DNA of 49,082 nucleotides from Apostichopus parvimensis (GCA_000934455.1 JXUT01141787.1:1-49082); one strand, 5' to 3'; shown: positions 1 through 10,235, counted from the stretch's first letter. Translations and numbers: made by a program. Notes: generated from the sequence alone by a model not told the origin.

Positions 1-597
1 ATAGCTCAACAGGTTGCTAGGGGGATGGTTAGTGGTTATTTTATTCACACAGTTAAATCCACCTCTTAATTGCCTTTGCAAACATCGATCCAGATGAAAT
101 TTTCTTTTCTTTGTAAAGGATATAAGCGAAGTAAAAAAAATGGAATTTTCTGTTTTAGAAAATGCATTTTTCTCCAGATGTGCTCATAAATATATACCTA
201 CCTGTGATAATCCTGGAACTCCTGGAATTGGTTTGTGGTTAACTTTTACTGCAATTAAGATGTGGAAATTGTTCGGAGTTTTTATATCTCTGACGTCGTG
301 AGTAAAACAGGTAAATCGCTGAGTAATAATTCCATGATGGAAATCCAACATCTGACATCAGCTTAGGTTTATAGGCATTCTCACAGCTCATTTTCTTCCA
401 TATATTCGCTAACCGTACGTATCATTGCATATAGAGACAATGGTAAAAGGAACGGAAAATATAGCTGAAGTATGAATACAGAAGCAGATCTCATATTCAT
501 AGCTCAACAGGTTGCTAGGGGGATGGTTAGTGGTTATTTTATTCACACAAGTTAAATCCACATCTTAATTGCCTTTGCAAACATCGATCCAGATGAA
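1..597. repeat. Direct repeat, two ~98-bp copies 498 bp apart, in a kinase intron
   Basis: Positions 1-98 and 499-597 are nearly identical: both begin ATAGCTCAACAGG and end near ATCGATCCAGATGAA, with two or three differences. The spacing suggests a tandem duplication with a unit of about 500 bp, cut by the left window edge. It lies in the intron upstream of the first visible kinase exon. I see no coding potential in 1-676 apart from the acceptor at 675-676. Confidence 0.85.
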
Positions 598-676
598 TAT
601 GAATACAGCGACTAGGCTAATACCAGGCCAAATCAATAAATCTGTATATATCTATTTATATATAATTTCTTGCCAG

Positions 677-891
677 GACTTCCTGTCATCCAATAAATTT
701 TACCACGGAGATCTGGCTGCTCGGAATGTCCTCATCGGCGAAGGATTGAAGGCAAAGATTAGTGACTTTGGCCTGGCAGATGATCTCTACGAAAAGGGTT
801 ACAAGAGGATGGCTCATGGACGGAAGCGTCCAATGAGGTGGGTCAGCATAGAGACCTTGAGAAGTGGCTTCTGCTCTGACAAATCGGATGT
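677..891 (+). CDS. Tyrosine kinase exon A: catalytic loop, DFG, activation segment
   Basis: The acceptor TTGCCAG ends at 676 and the donor GTAAGT starts at 892. The exon opens in phase 0 with DFLSSNKFYHGDLAARN and ends two bases into a Val codon. It carries the catalytic Asp, the DFG motif and the substrate-binding PMRW block. The following 561-bp intron shows nothing recognisable. Confidence 0.9.
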
Positions 892-3800
892 GTAAGTATA
901 CATAGTTTCACCCATGTTGTTGTATTCTGAATTTAAATCATGACCAGGTGTATATAGCATGATAGTGGCTATAGAGATACTTTATATTGTACAGGTCAAC
1001 TTTATATGTGCAAGGCAACATCTCTGTCTTAGCAGAAATAATACAGTGCAATTAAGATATCTTGTATTAAAGTTTGTTGTGTAATTAATGGGACAAATTA
1101 TGTTTTTCTTCTTCAAACTACCAAATGTTGCTGTAGCAGGTGAACCCTAGCTCTTACTACTCTGCATGTTTCAAACTAGGAAAGAGGTTATATTTTGTTC
1201 CAAGTATATGGTCTGTTCCTAACTTACTTAAAACTTCTTTGGTAAGCACGACATATATACAGTACTGGCAATCAGAAGTAGAATGTAGGATAATTTCTTT
1301 AAAAAAAAAAGCAACATCTTTTCTCTATGAAATTTGTGAGATGGATTTTTGGCTCCAAAATATCGTAATCCCATCAACAAAGTTATAGTTTATTACACAG
1401 TTGGAACATTTCATTTAAAAATCAACTCATTTTCTTCCTTTAATTTGTACAGGTGGTCTTTTGGTATATTACTCTATGAGATCTTCACCCTTGGTGCCAC
1501 CCCTTACCATGATATACCCATCCATGAGATTGCAACAACTCTTCAAGCCGGCTACAGGCTTCCAAAGCCTGATTCGTGCCCTCAGGAAATGTGAGAACCT
1601 CTTTCATGCTTTGATTTGTCCGCTTCATAGTTTAATTCAGTATTTTCCCCAATTGGGTTAGGGAAGGCTCACAAATTTAACCGGCGATGATCGAAGGCCC
1701 AACCGTTGCTATCCAGAGAAATGAGCACAGCAACCAGCTGGTAATGAGTCATGCTTGAATGCACACATTTCCTGCCTTCCAAGAGTCGGTGGACAGTTGT
1801 ATGTGTAAGTTTAGTGGTTTTCCGTACTGGCGTGCCCTCCCAAAAGTATGATGACTCAGGGGAGAGAAGTTGTAAAGATAACGCAGAAACAAAAGATTAA
1901 CGGTTTACTTGGATAATTTAATAACTTAACTGGAGCAAACTAAATATAAAATATAAAACATAATTTACTTAGTCACAAACTCACTACACACACATGAATC
2001 AATCGTACTCACTCACTCACAAGTGTTGGCCAGTCAACCATCCGTACTCACTGCCTCATTCATAAGCTCTCCCCAACGTTTTCAAATACAAGAAAGTTCT
2101 ATCACACCACACACACACACTCACACTAGTTGCACGCACGCACCACAAACAGCGCGCCGCGCCCGATACTTTTAAAAACCTCTGTTACATAATTAAACCG
2201 ATGCGTCGATACAAGCGCACCATAGCCTAATGCTACACTATATACATGTACGCCCACACAAGAATACGCCTATCGTTACAATCGCTCATTTACATATGCA
2301 CTTGACTTTGAGACCACAAATTAAGCCTCTAATACACAAAAGAAGACCAGACAATGAACTGAAAAACCACAGACCAGGAAAAGCCAAGTACCGCTTTTGT
2401 TTACAAACAATAGCAGCGCTTCTGTGTTGGGAGCTCAATGCTCATTACTTTCACGGAGTGACCGTGGGTGTGTGCACTCAAGCGTGAGCGATATGCAGGC
2501 TGCATAATGAGCAGTGGTGTGCTGCTGGCTGGGCCTTCGATCATCGCCGGTTAAATTTGCGAGCCTTCCCTTAGGAAGTCCCACAGAATCTACTTTGAAC
2601 CTCCATGAGCACTGGCTTATATCAAGCCTTATTACCTCTTCTGTGCGTGTGCAGAGAATTTATGAGGCAGGTGTGTTACCGTGGCAACCATTCGTGCCTC
2701 CGGGGGTACCGCCATTGAACATATTGCCATCCCATGGACGAGCGTGTCCGTTGACATCTGACCACTTGATGGTCCAGGTTTTGCTGATCTATACAACTTA
2801 AAACAGTCATATATAAACTGTTATATAGTAGGGAGTATTTACTGGCCATCATTTATGGGTTTTGATGGGGTTTGCTAATTATGCATGTTTTTAGTGGAAG
2901 CTAATTCACATCATGTTTGCATGTCATTAATAGATTCAGTCGATTGCCGACAGTGATGTGAAGCTTTTGCAAACTTTCTTCCTAAGTCATCCCAAAATTA
3001 AAAAATCATAAAATGTTGCATTAACAATCCCCATACCATATGCTTTAAACGGTCCTTTTAGTTTCGTTCATGCAAAGTTCAACAATGCAATGCATATTTG
3101 ACATAGCCATACCTCTTTTAGTTCTGCTTCACTTTATAGAGTTATTTCTAATATCCTATTTAATTTTGATGTTTGGCAAAACTAGTCGTAACTCTGTAAC
3201 AAGAATTCTTTCTTTCTTTCCTTGCAAAGTTCGTCTGAAATATCGATCATACTTATTGACATAACAATTACCTTGTTGCTTGTGTGTTTTCCTGCTTCAG
3301 TTACAACACCATGAGACAGTGTTGGAATGAGAACCCAACAGGGAGACCAACCTTTAGTCAGCTGGAGGAGATTTTGGATTGTCTCCAACAAGATGTAAGT
3401 ATTCCATTAAATCACTCTTTCGAAAATCTTGTTAAAGGCATTGAAGACTCGCCCCAAACAGCGTGCCGCCATCTTTAAAAAGTTAACTTTCCGTTGCTTG
3501 CAAATGAAGTTTTTCTCTTGTCGCTACAATGTGCAGACAGTAATGAAACGTGATACCTTGTTATCTTTAGTTGGACCTGAGATGTCCATCGCTGTATCGT
3601 TTATACACTGTGCTGTGGGTATTGACAGCAGCTGTATGTACTGACTGTACACTAGTGTCTAATTACCTAAGGTAGCAAGCTGTGTGCGTATTTTCTGGGA
3701 TCGATGGTGGTGTCTAACACTTCTTTCTGTTACACCTCATTCGAAACTAGGTCAGATTACCGGCATTAGAAGTTGCTTTTTGCGCGAGTCTTCACACCCT

Positions 3801-4670
3801 TTAACACCCATGTGTTATTAAATGTTCTCCAGTTGAAGCTGTTTCATATACAGTTTTATGATGTAACAATTGAAACGGTTCTATTGGGCGGGGGGGGGGG
3901 GGGCATGTTTTGGCCTACTTTTTGAAATTTGTGATAAACTGTCGGTGAAGATAGTCACAAACATTTGGGGCATATGCTTGGATGATTAAGTAAGATAGGA
4001 GATCAGCATCTCCAACAGTATTAAATTAATTTGATATTTTGAGCATTGCCTTTGTGGAATGTTCTCTTTTTCACCGAAATTAATTGATTTCCGAAGTTTA
4101 AGATACAATTTAAATTCCTCTTTTTTGTTTTAAAATTTGCAGAGACAAACAAATGTTGATAGCGGGTCGTCATTCATTTCAAGCTGCGAGCTACGGAACG
4201 CCATCTTCCAACCTCACTTCGAAGAGGACGATTTGCCGTCACTACCGGTCGGGCCGCTGCTTCCCATAGACTCTGGCTCATTTTCAGGGTCAGCGATCGA
4301 TACCGGGTCATTCGCGGACTCTGAGTCGAATGTGGGCTCCGTCATAGATTCTGGAGCCGGTTCGATAGATACCAGTACAAACTTTTATCCTTACGAACAG
4401 GAAATGCAGATCATGGAGAGTCACTCGGAAGAGGAAGATGAAGAAGGTCCTGACCGGGGTTTCAAGAATCTAGCATTTGACACGGACGAAGCCGGCGAAT
4501 CGGACGAGAACCGCAATCGGGAACGGTTGACAGATGTCGGACTGAAGAATGAGAGTGTTGAAGTCCCGGAAGGGGAAGGGAAAAGAAAAATCAGGACAGT
4601 GTCCAGTAGCCTGGAAGACGAGGGTATCGTTAAAGATGAAGTCATCTCTGACATTATACACGAGGTGTGA
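677..4670 (+). CDS. Receptor-type tyrosine kinase, C-terminal part (5' end outside window)
   Basis: Four exons, 677-891, 1453-1590, 3301-3394 and 4143-4670, join in phase into 324 residues plus stop. Visible kinase features in order: catalytic loop HGDLAARN at about residues 11-18, the DFG motif in SDFGLADDLY, an activation segment with two tyrosines (LYEKGYKR), the P+1 region PMRWVSIE, the subdomain IX block DVWSFGILLYEI, and the subdomain XI arginine in NPTGRPTF. AARN in the catalytic loop and PMRW are tyrosine-kinase hallmarks. The last exon encodes a tail of about 175 residues rich in Ser, Asp, Glu and Gly with IDSGS-like repeats, two DSGxxS motifs and a YPYE site. The N-lobe, any transmembrane segment and the ectodomain would lie left of the window, so the receptor label is inferred from kinase style and the subfamily is not assigned. 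Odd: HGD replaces HRD in the catalytic loop. Confidence 0.88.
1453..1590 (+). CDS. Tyrosine kinase exon B: subdomains IX-X
   Basis: The acceptor TTTGTACAG and donor GTGAGA bound this exon. It completes the split Val codon and reads WSFGILLYEIFTLGATPYHD, then ends with PDSCPQE and the first two bases of an Ile codon. The next intron (1591-3300) contains the 910-bp TIR element. Confidence 0.93.
1661..2570. mobile_element. 910-bp nonautonomous TIR element with TTA target duplication (PIF/Harbinger-like)
   Basis: Terminal inverted repeats of 41 bp (1661-1701 and 2530-2570) differ at a single position. Both ends begin GGGAAGGCTC, and each side is flanked by TTA (1658-1660 and 2571-2573), consistent with a 3-bp target-site duplication. 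A TWA duplication is typical of PIF/Harbinger transposons. The interior has GC-rich patches and no recognisable transposase, so it is probably a nonautonomous or internally deleted copy. Superfamily placement rests only on the 3-bp duplication. Confidence 0.8.
3301..3394 (+). CDS. Tyrosine kinase exon C: subdomain XI
   Basis: The acceptor CCTGCTTCAG ends at 3300 and donor GTAAGT starts at 3395. The exon encodes YNTMRQCWNENPTGRPTFSQ followed by LEEILDCLQQD. This contains the conserved CW and the GRP arginine that pairs with the conserved Glu of the kinase C-lobe. It ends in phase 0. Confidence 0.93.
3436..3800. mobile_element. 365-bp MITE, copy 1, with TTAA flanks
   Basis: This segment matches 35201-35568 at roughly 80% or more over its whole length. 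Both copies have imperfect inverted ends of about 17-19 bp (left AGGCATTGAAGACTCGC; right end, reverse-complemented, AGGGTGTGAAGACTCGC). Both are flanked by TTAA (3432-3435 and 3801-3804), the probable target duplication. No coding capacity is seen. TTAA targeting recalls piggyBac, but the termini lack the usual piggyBac CCC start, so the superfamily is left open. It sits in the intron between the last two kinase exons. Confidence 0.8.
3891..3903 (+). repeat. Poly-G tract in kinase intron
   Basis: An uninterrupted run of about 13 G on the + (sense) strand in the last kinase intron. It is one of at least ten such runs in the window. Confidence 0.9.
4143..4670 (+). CDS. Tyrosine kinase last exon: acidic C-terminal tail
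   Basis: The acceptor ATTTGCAG ends at 4142 and the exon starts in phase 0 with RQTNVDSGSS. It encodes 175 residues and the TGA stop at 4668-4670. Composition is dominated by Ser, Asp, Glu and Gly, with a repeated IDSGS/IDTGS segment at 4266-4380 and a strongly acidic stretch near SEEEDEEGP. DSGxxS motifs lie at 4269-4286 and 4347-4364. A YPYE sequence offers the only clustered tyrosines. GC content is clearly higher than in the flanking introns, supporting coding. No globular domain is recognised. Confidence 0.87.
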   Translation, partial: RQTNVDSGSSFISSCELRNAIFQPHFEEDDLPSLPVGPLLPIDSGSFSGSAIDTGSFADSESNVGSVIDSGAGSIDTSTNFYPYEQEMQIMESHSEEEDEEGPDRGFKNLAFDTDEAGESDENRNRERLTDVGLKNESVEVPEGEGKRKIRTVSSSLEDEGIVKDEVISDIIHEV

Positions 4671-6650
4671 TGTGTCCTCTGACCGAATGGGCAAGACATA
4701 GCAGTTTCCAGAGACACAACTGTCGCCGGAGGGTACTTTATTGTTCATTTATTCCGTGAGACAACGTTGACTGAAATACATCCCAAAGCTTTTGTCATAG
4801 TGTTTACAATAACACTAATGAAAAGATGAGATACATAAAGCAGCCTGGGCATTCTTTGTTTCTGGTGATATTCATTTTGATGATGAGCAGATAATTATGA
4901 TAGAAAGTATTTAAGACAGGATTGAAGGAATTATTGTCCTTTGATGATGTCTTAGATACATGACGGAGGTTATTTCGTTCATGAAATGTTTAATACTTTT
5001 TCAAAACAGACCTAAAAATGTGACTGTCTTCATTGAAGTATGTCATAGATAATATCTTACAATTTTCTGAGTAAGATTGATGTTTGAACTAATTAATGAG
5101 CCTGTCATTTTACATTTGAATTTGCTTACTTGAAATTTTGGACAGACACATTGAGGTTTACTCTTGAGAAAGGAGCGATGGATGGGGGGGGGGGGAGAGG
5201 ATGTTGGTGGAGGTGTTGTTATGTAAATTCTTTTCAAGCTTGTCATTGAAACGTTTATAGATAAAGTCTTAACTGAGACAAATTGATTGCTTCAATGATA
5301 TGCCATTTAACTTAAAAGTTTTGGTAACTTTAAAAAGCGATACCATTATGTTTAGATGCATAATCAGCAGGTTTGACAATAATTGTGTATGCATGAAAGT
5401 GATATGACTGAGGGTCATGTGAGGAAGTGCAAAGGTCATGGAATTGCAAGAGAAACGAATGTAAGTGATAAATATGTAGGCAGATAAATATGTAGGCAGT
5501 GAAAAAGTGAAAGATATGCAAGGGATAGAATAAAATCAAGAAAAGGTTTTGCAAAATACTCGCTTGCCCTCTTTATCAATCATTAGTGTGTTTCATACGA
5601 CCATTCAGTGACTTTGTATGTACCTCCTATCATGTCGGTGACCCCGACAAGCCTCATTAACACGACTTAACTCGTTAACACGACTGAAGTTTTGCGTCAC
5701 AAACCAAGTAGACAGAAGTATAAGTACTAAAGACTACTAAATGTAGCTTTACATTTAGTAAGACTAAATGTCTTACTAAATGTCTTACTAAAAACATCTC
5801 TTCATGTGAAATGGTCACAAAGACCCTTTCTTCATGAATGTGAGTCAACAAAGGTACAGTGACATCTCACAGTAAAGCTCTCCGAGGAGGAATTTTGCTT
5901 AACGAGTGACTCAGTTCTTGAAACTAACACCGTAACCCTTTATGTAAATGGCAATGACTTATGCAGTCCCGGCCTTAATACATATTCTGTGACCACATCT
6001 AATGGTCAAGATGTAAAATAATCGTAGACAAAGTGGTAGCCTCACAGAGTCACTTTATTATCACGGTGTGGCTTAAATGTAAGGGTATATATCCGATAAG
6101 AAAGTGTTTTTCCATGAACAAAAGAGCACACTTCCTAAGCGTATATCCTACACAGAGAAGATCATTTCCTATGGATATATCCTAGTTGGGATGTGGATAG
6201 TTGGGTGGCTGAGTGTCAAGCCCTTGAATATGACACATCTGTTAAATCGTCCTTGTTGATATAGAATGATGTAAATAAACATGTGACGCTTTTTTTTTTA
6301 CATTTGAAATGGTTCTGAAATTTAACAAATTTGTGTATTATTTTTAGGGTGTACCATGTTTGTGCTTTTCAGATATTATTAATTTTTTTTTGATGGTGTA
6401 TTATAATGATGACTGGATATCATTTCAAAGTGTACCTAGATACTTAAAGTAGAATTTACAAGCAGGTCTTTTAAACAAACTTTTCTACCAGCGCATATAT
6501 TCAAATAAAGTATTCAAAGCTTTTTTATATTTTCAGTTGTTTTTGTAAATATGGATTAAGATTCTACCATTATAGCTTATGTCAGTACTAAAGTACACCT
6601 ATGCAATGCCTTGCAGCTTAAAGTTATAGTTAATGGTTTTCAACAATAAA
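4671..6650 (+). promoter_or_regulatory. Kinase 3'UTR and candidate polyadenylation signals
   Basis: No coding exon is seen after the stop. AATAAA hexamers on the + strand lie at 6274-6279, 6504-6509 and 6645-6650, giving candidate 3' ends about 1.6-2 kb after the stop. A poly-G run lies near 5186-5195, and short internal repeats of ACTAAATGT type near 5735-5795. Which signal is used cannot be told from sequence. Confidence 0.5.
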
Positions 6651-7908
6651 TAATAGTTTTCCTTCAACGATATATGCAAAAGAAGTGCTTCAGTGGTTTG
6701 TATGGATCCTTAATTACAAACGTATTCGGCTGTTTCTCTCTGCAGGTATCGAGTTGAGATTTTGTTACATTTTTGCACTTTTCTCCTACTTTTTTCCGGG
6801 TGCTTTCAGGGTAATTTGTAAATGCAGAAAGTATTTCAAATGTATAATAATACCAATTGATTGATTGATAGATAGATGAATGCATTCATTGTTTGAAAAT
6901 AATTTGAGAGATAATTTTCTGTGCTCCATAATTCGTCATATGCCTATTAAATATTATGAATTCTGTAATTCTTTTGTATTCGAAGGGGACGAAAAAGTAC
7001 CCAACGATCATCTTTAGCCTATCTGACAGAAATTTTACTGAAGAAGAAGTTCTCCAAACAGCTAAGAAAAGTCTTGTTCATATCCTTGTTTAAGCTGTCA
7101 TTTGGTAAAATTGTGATGTCATATTTTCACTAAGATCTAAACCATGTACCTTTTGTTTTCTTCGTTTTTCACATTCACAAGGTAGAACGTTGACTGTATT
7201 GACACCCGACGGAACCCCTGTCATCATTCATCATGTCAAGGGCTTAAAGATTTGAGATTTAGTAAATTTGCAAAATCCCCATCTTCATTACAGAAAAGAA
7301 ACATTGTCATAATTAAAGAAAAAACAACAAAAAGAATGGAAGTCGGCTTGCTGAATGTAATGTTTAGTCTTGATCAAGTCGTCCAAAACTATGGGTGTTG
7401 CCAATCCCTCAGTCGTACATATGCTTCAAGTTGAAGAGTGGGGAATGGAAGTTTGGAAAGGATGGATAATTAATGTATTTCCTTACTCTCAGATATTGTA
7501 GTGAGAACATATCTTCTATGCAGACATTGAAGTCCTCCTTCTTCATGCTATATCTTTAATATAATATGCATGCCAGTTATTCCTTTCAAAAGTTGTTTTA
7601 CACTTCTTCTAGGAAGGTGAATTCACTCTTATCATGTTTTTTGTTTGTGAACATAGGGTTCTAGTGCTTACACATAGTTAAACAGAAACTAGTTAATAAC
7701 TGTAACATATTGACATAATTTTAGAGTTTTTTTTTAGAGTAATGTCAAAGTAATTTACCTTCTAGAGTCATCACACCAATTCGTTCAATGCAACTGACCT
7801 AGTTATACTTTATCCCACCAAGATTTTTGGGTGCTCTGTGATCAATTTGCATTTATTTGGTATGTGAAAATTCTGCTTGAGTAATTTTTTTTCTTTATCT
7901 CCTAGGTA
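6651..7908. other. Intergenic, no feature recognised
   Basis: AT-rich sequence with only short chance open frames on both strands. I see no gene, RNA or transposon end in it, until the target duplication of the hAT-like element at 7901. Confidence 0.6.
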
Positions 7909-7967
7909 CATAGGCGTAGGAGGCGGGGGGGCTGGGGGGGCTGCAGCCCCCCCAACCAAAATTTTTG

Positions 7968-8168
7968 GTGAAAATTCGGGCAATATGCTGAGAATTTTTC
8001 GGGCACCTACTGAAAGAAGAAAAATTTGCAGTATGTTTTTCCATTTTTTTTGTGAAAATTCGGGCAATATGCTGAGAATTTTTCGGGCACCTACTGAGAG
8101 AAGAATAATTTGCAACGTTTTTGAATTTTTTTTTGTGAAAATTCGGGCAATATGCTGAGAATTTAACG
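7968..8168 (+). repeat. Three tandem ~83-bp units inside the hAT MITE
   Basis: Units start at 7968, 8052 and 8135, each with GTGAAAATTCGGGCAATATG. The third is cut short by the palindrome that follows. The spacing of 83-84 bp suggests internal expansion of the element. Confidence 0.85.
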
Positions 8169-8178
8169 GAAAATATAA

Positions 8179-8338
8179 CCAAAATTTTTCGCGCGCTCCG
8201 CGCGCGTTCAACGTCTTAAGGTGCATATCATATATAGGCATTTATCGGTTATTTGCATGTGATGTAATAACCGATGAAAGCCTATATGATATGCACATTA
8301 AAATGTTGAATGCGCGCGGAGCGCGCGAAAATTTTTGG
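8179..8338. repeat. Long palindrome inside the hAT MITE
   Basis: Arms 8179-8253 and 8266-8338 are imperfect inverted copies of about 74 bp around a loop of about 12 bp. Each arm includes a CpG-rich CGCGCGCTCCGCGCGC block and a GTGCATATCATATA block. Transcribed, it would form a long hairpin. Confidence 0.88.
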
Positions 8339-8663
8339 TTTTATTTTTCGGGCAAGTCGTTACAGCCCCCCCAAATCAAATTAGGCTCCTACGCCTATGC
8401 CTAGGTATAGGGAGTCTCCTTTTTTTAAGTTTATTAATGTTTAATTTCGTTATTGTACTATTTGAATGTTCTTTATATAACCAGGTTTGACTTTCATACA
8501 TGCATCAGAAACTCAAAACTGAAGTGATATATATTCTGTTAATGGCAAATTGCATTGCTTTCATATTGTAGCTTGTGAAAAATGCCCTTCTTTTCCAAGG
8601 GATATTCTATAACCTCATAAGTATGCACTATGTATTAAACAGAAATTCTGAAGTCGCCGCTGA

Positions 8664-9310
8664 TCAAACCTGTGTTCCGGAGTTCCTTAAGTTAGTGTAA
8701 GAGCTAATTGTGCAAATTTTAGGATTTGGAAAATTTGACATTCGATGGTCACTTGTGATAAAATTTACTAGAAGACTACAAGTTTGTTTAATTTACTTCA
8801 TGTGCAGTGTTGGAAATTCTGGAAAGTGCAGTCCCCTTATTGGCCTGCTTTCCTTATGTGTTTTATCATCATTGTATTATTTCAAAAACACTGTTGATGG
8901 TTGCATGTTTTTCAACATGCTTTGTATAATACAAATATAATTATTCAAAGAAATCCAAAGAATTGTATTACTGTCTATTCTATTTGTTGGTGTATTTGGT
9001 TACTTGATGATGGGCAGGCTTTGATGTTGCCAATGCTCAAACCTGTTTCCAGGCCCCCTGAATTTAGTGTAAGAGCAACTTGTGCAAACTTTAGAATGTG
9101 GAAATTTTTACATTCGATTGTCATTGTGATAGTTTTATACGGTGGCTTAATAGGGACTTAGGAAAAAAAATAAGTGTCCCCAAATCTCAAAAATTTTGAC
9201 TTTCTTTCTCAAACTTTTGACTTTTTATCTCAAAATTCTAGTTTTACTAGAAGACTACAAGTTTGTTAATTTACTTCATTGTGCAGTGATGGAACTTTCT
9301 GAAAAGTGGC
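8664..9310 (+). repeat. Diverged segmental duplication with ~110-bp insertion
   Basis: 8664-8835 (from TCAAACCTGTGTTCCGG) is repeated at 9039-9310 (from TCAAACCTGTTTCCAGG). Shared blocks include TAGTGTAAGAGC, CATTCGATGGTCA/CATTCGATTGTCA and ACTAGAAGACTACAAGTTTG. The second copy is interrupted at about 9130-9240 by AT-rich sequence with its own short repeats (CTCAAAATTTTGACTTT type). No coding function is seen. Confidence 0.7.
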
Positions 9311-9646
9311 CAAAGTTCAAAACTCAATAGCCACTTTGTCACCAAGATGGCATCTTTGATAGTATCTGATCACTGTATCCAAGTCCTTTCTCGTTTGGGA
9401 CAGACCATAACAATCATATCCAAATGGTGTCAGTAAGGGTTTATTAAAGCATGGAGGTACCTCCATGATTAAAGATAGAAGTGGGGTTGGTGAGGGGGGA
9501 AATTGGGCAAGCATAATCCTTCTCTTTAATTTGAAATATTACACTTTAGTGGATCAAATGAACGGGGATATCCAAAAGCACTGGTGTAGAAGATCTTGTT
9601 ACTCTGTATGTCACTTAAAACCTTTTCCATATCCAGAAACCAGAGA

Positions 9647-9726
9647 GAAACCAACAGGGGAAGAGGAGAGGTAGGAGATAAACAGTACTGTGTATCTCCC
9701 ACCTCTCCTCTTCCCCTGTTGGTTTC
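9647..9726. repeat. 34-bp inverted repeat forming a strong hairpin
   Basis: Arms 9647-9680 and 9693-9726 are complementary with one mismatch, separated by 12 bases (AACAGTACTGTG). The arms start GAAACCAACAGGGG and continue with purine-rich GGAGAGG. It lies in intergenic DNA 3' of the XPA gene. Confidence 0.9.
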
Positions 9727-9859
9727 TTTCGTTCTTCTCTCCATCCCTTGTCTACTAATCCTCTTACATCTATCTCTTTGTGTTCACCATGCTCATTAAC
9801 CTGTCTGTATTCTGTGCGTGTTTTTGTCCCTTCTGTTACTGTACGTTATTTGTCATCTA

Positions 9860-9897
9860 GCCTCTGAAGAAGATCCTGCTAGGATCGAACGTCAGGC
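9860..9897 (+). other. Hammerhead-ribozyme-like core motif (degenerate)
   Basis: The order is GCCT, then CTGAAGA, then a perfect 6-bp hairpin (GATCCT, loop GCT, AGGATC), then GAACGTC and AGGC. The outer GCCT and AGGC can pair. A hammerhead core is CUGANGA, stem II, GAAA; here the last element is GAAC, one A short. Such mini-hammerheads are known from Penelope-like retroelements, so this may be a decayed repeat fragment. I identify no reverse transcriptase nearby. Confidence 0.3.
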
Positions 9898-9960
9898 CAA
9901 CTTACTTTTACACAGACTATCTCTTAAGACGACACGGATACAGAAGAAATGAGAATTTAA

Positions 9961-10235
9961 TGCTTCTGTTGCTTAATTTGTATGAAAATATGATATATTT
10001 TTATGAACATTGTCAAATTACCATACCCCCTCTTAAAAGAATACATTTCATTTTAATAGTGGTATCTGTATGTCATGGCAGCAATGGCAAAAAAATACGT
10101 TCTTGATCGTGGAGTTTATCCAAATTTATCAGGATGATTAGTCTCTAAATTTTGTCGAATGGAAGAGTTATTTTTACATTTCTAGTCATAATATGGATAT
10201 CTCCCTGAGTAAAACGAAAATGGTTGTCTGTACCA
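9961..10235. other. Intergenic, nothing recognised
   Basis: AT-rich DNA between the hammerhead-like motif and a short minisatellite. No open frame or repeat of note was seen. Confidence 0.5.

Larger units (their letters stand above)
7909..8399. mobile_element. 491-bp hAT-type MITE with perfect 8-bp target duplication
   Basis: Ends are inverted copies starting CATAGGCGTAGGAG. The element is flanked by identical 8-bp CCTAGGTA at 7901-7908 and 8400-8407. An 8-bp duplication, CA...TG termini and a GGCGTAGGA core fit nonautonomous hAT elements. Inside are G/C homopolymers, three tandem copies of an ~83-bp unit, and a long palindrome at 8179-8338. No transposase is present; open frames here are by-products of the repeats. 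Confidence 0.88.

Noticed and set aside
2230..2487. Transposase fragment inside the 910-bp TIR element
   Set aside because: The 85-codon frame has no recognisable DDE or Myb-like motif and is His/Pro-rich as expected from composition.
4421..4748. Antisense ORFs opposite the kinase tail
   Set aside because: They are shadows of the GC-richer coding exon on the + strand.
7810..8241. ORFs of 93-143 codons on both strands near 7.8-8.2 kb
   Set aside because: They lie largely in the hAT MITE and repeat the same peptide because of its ~83-bp tandem units.
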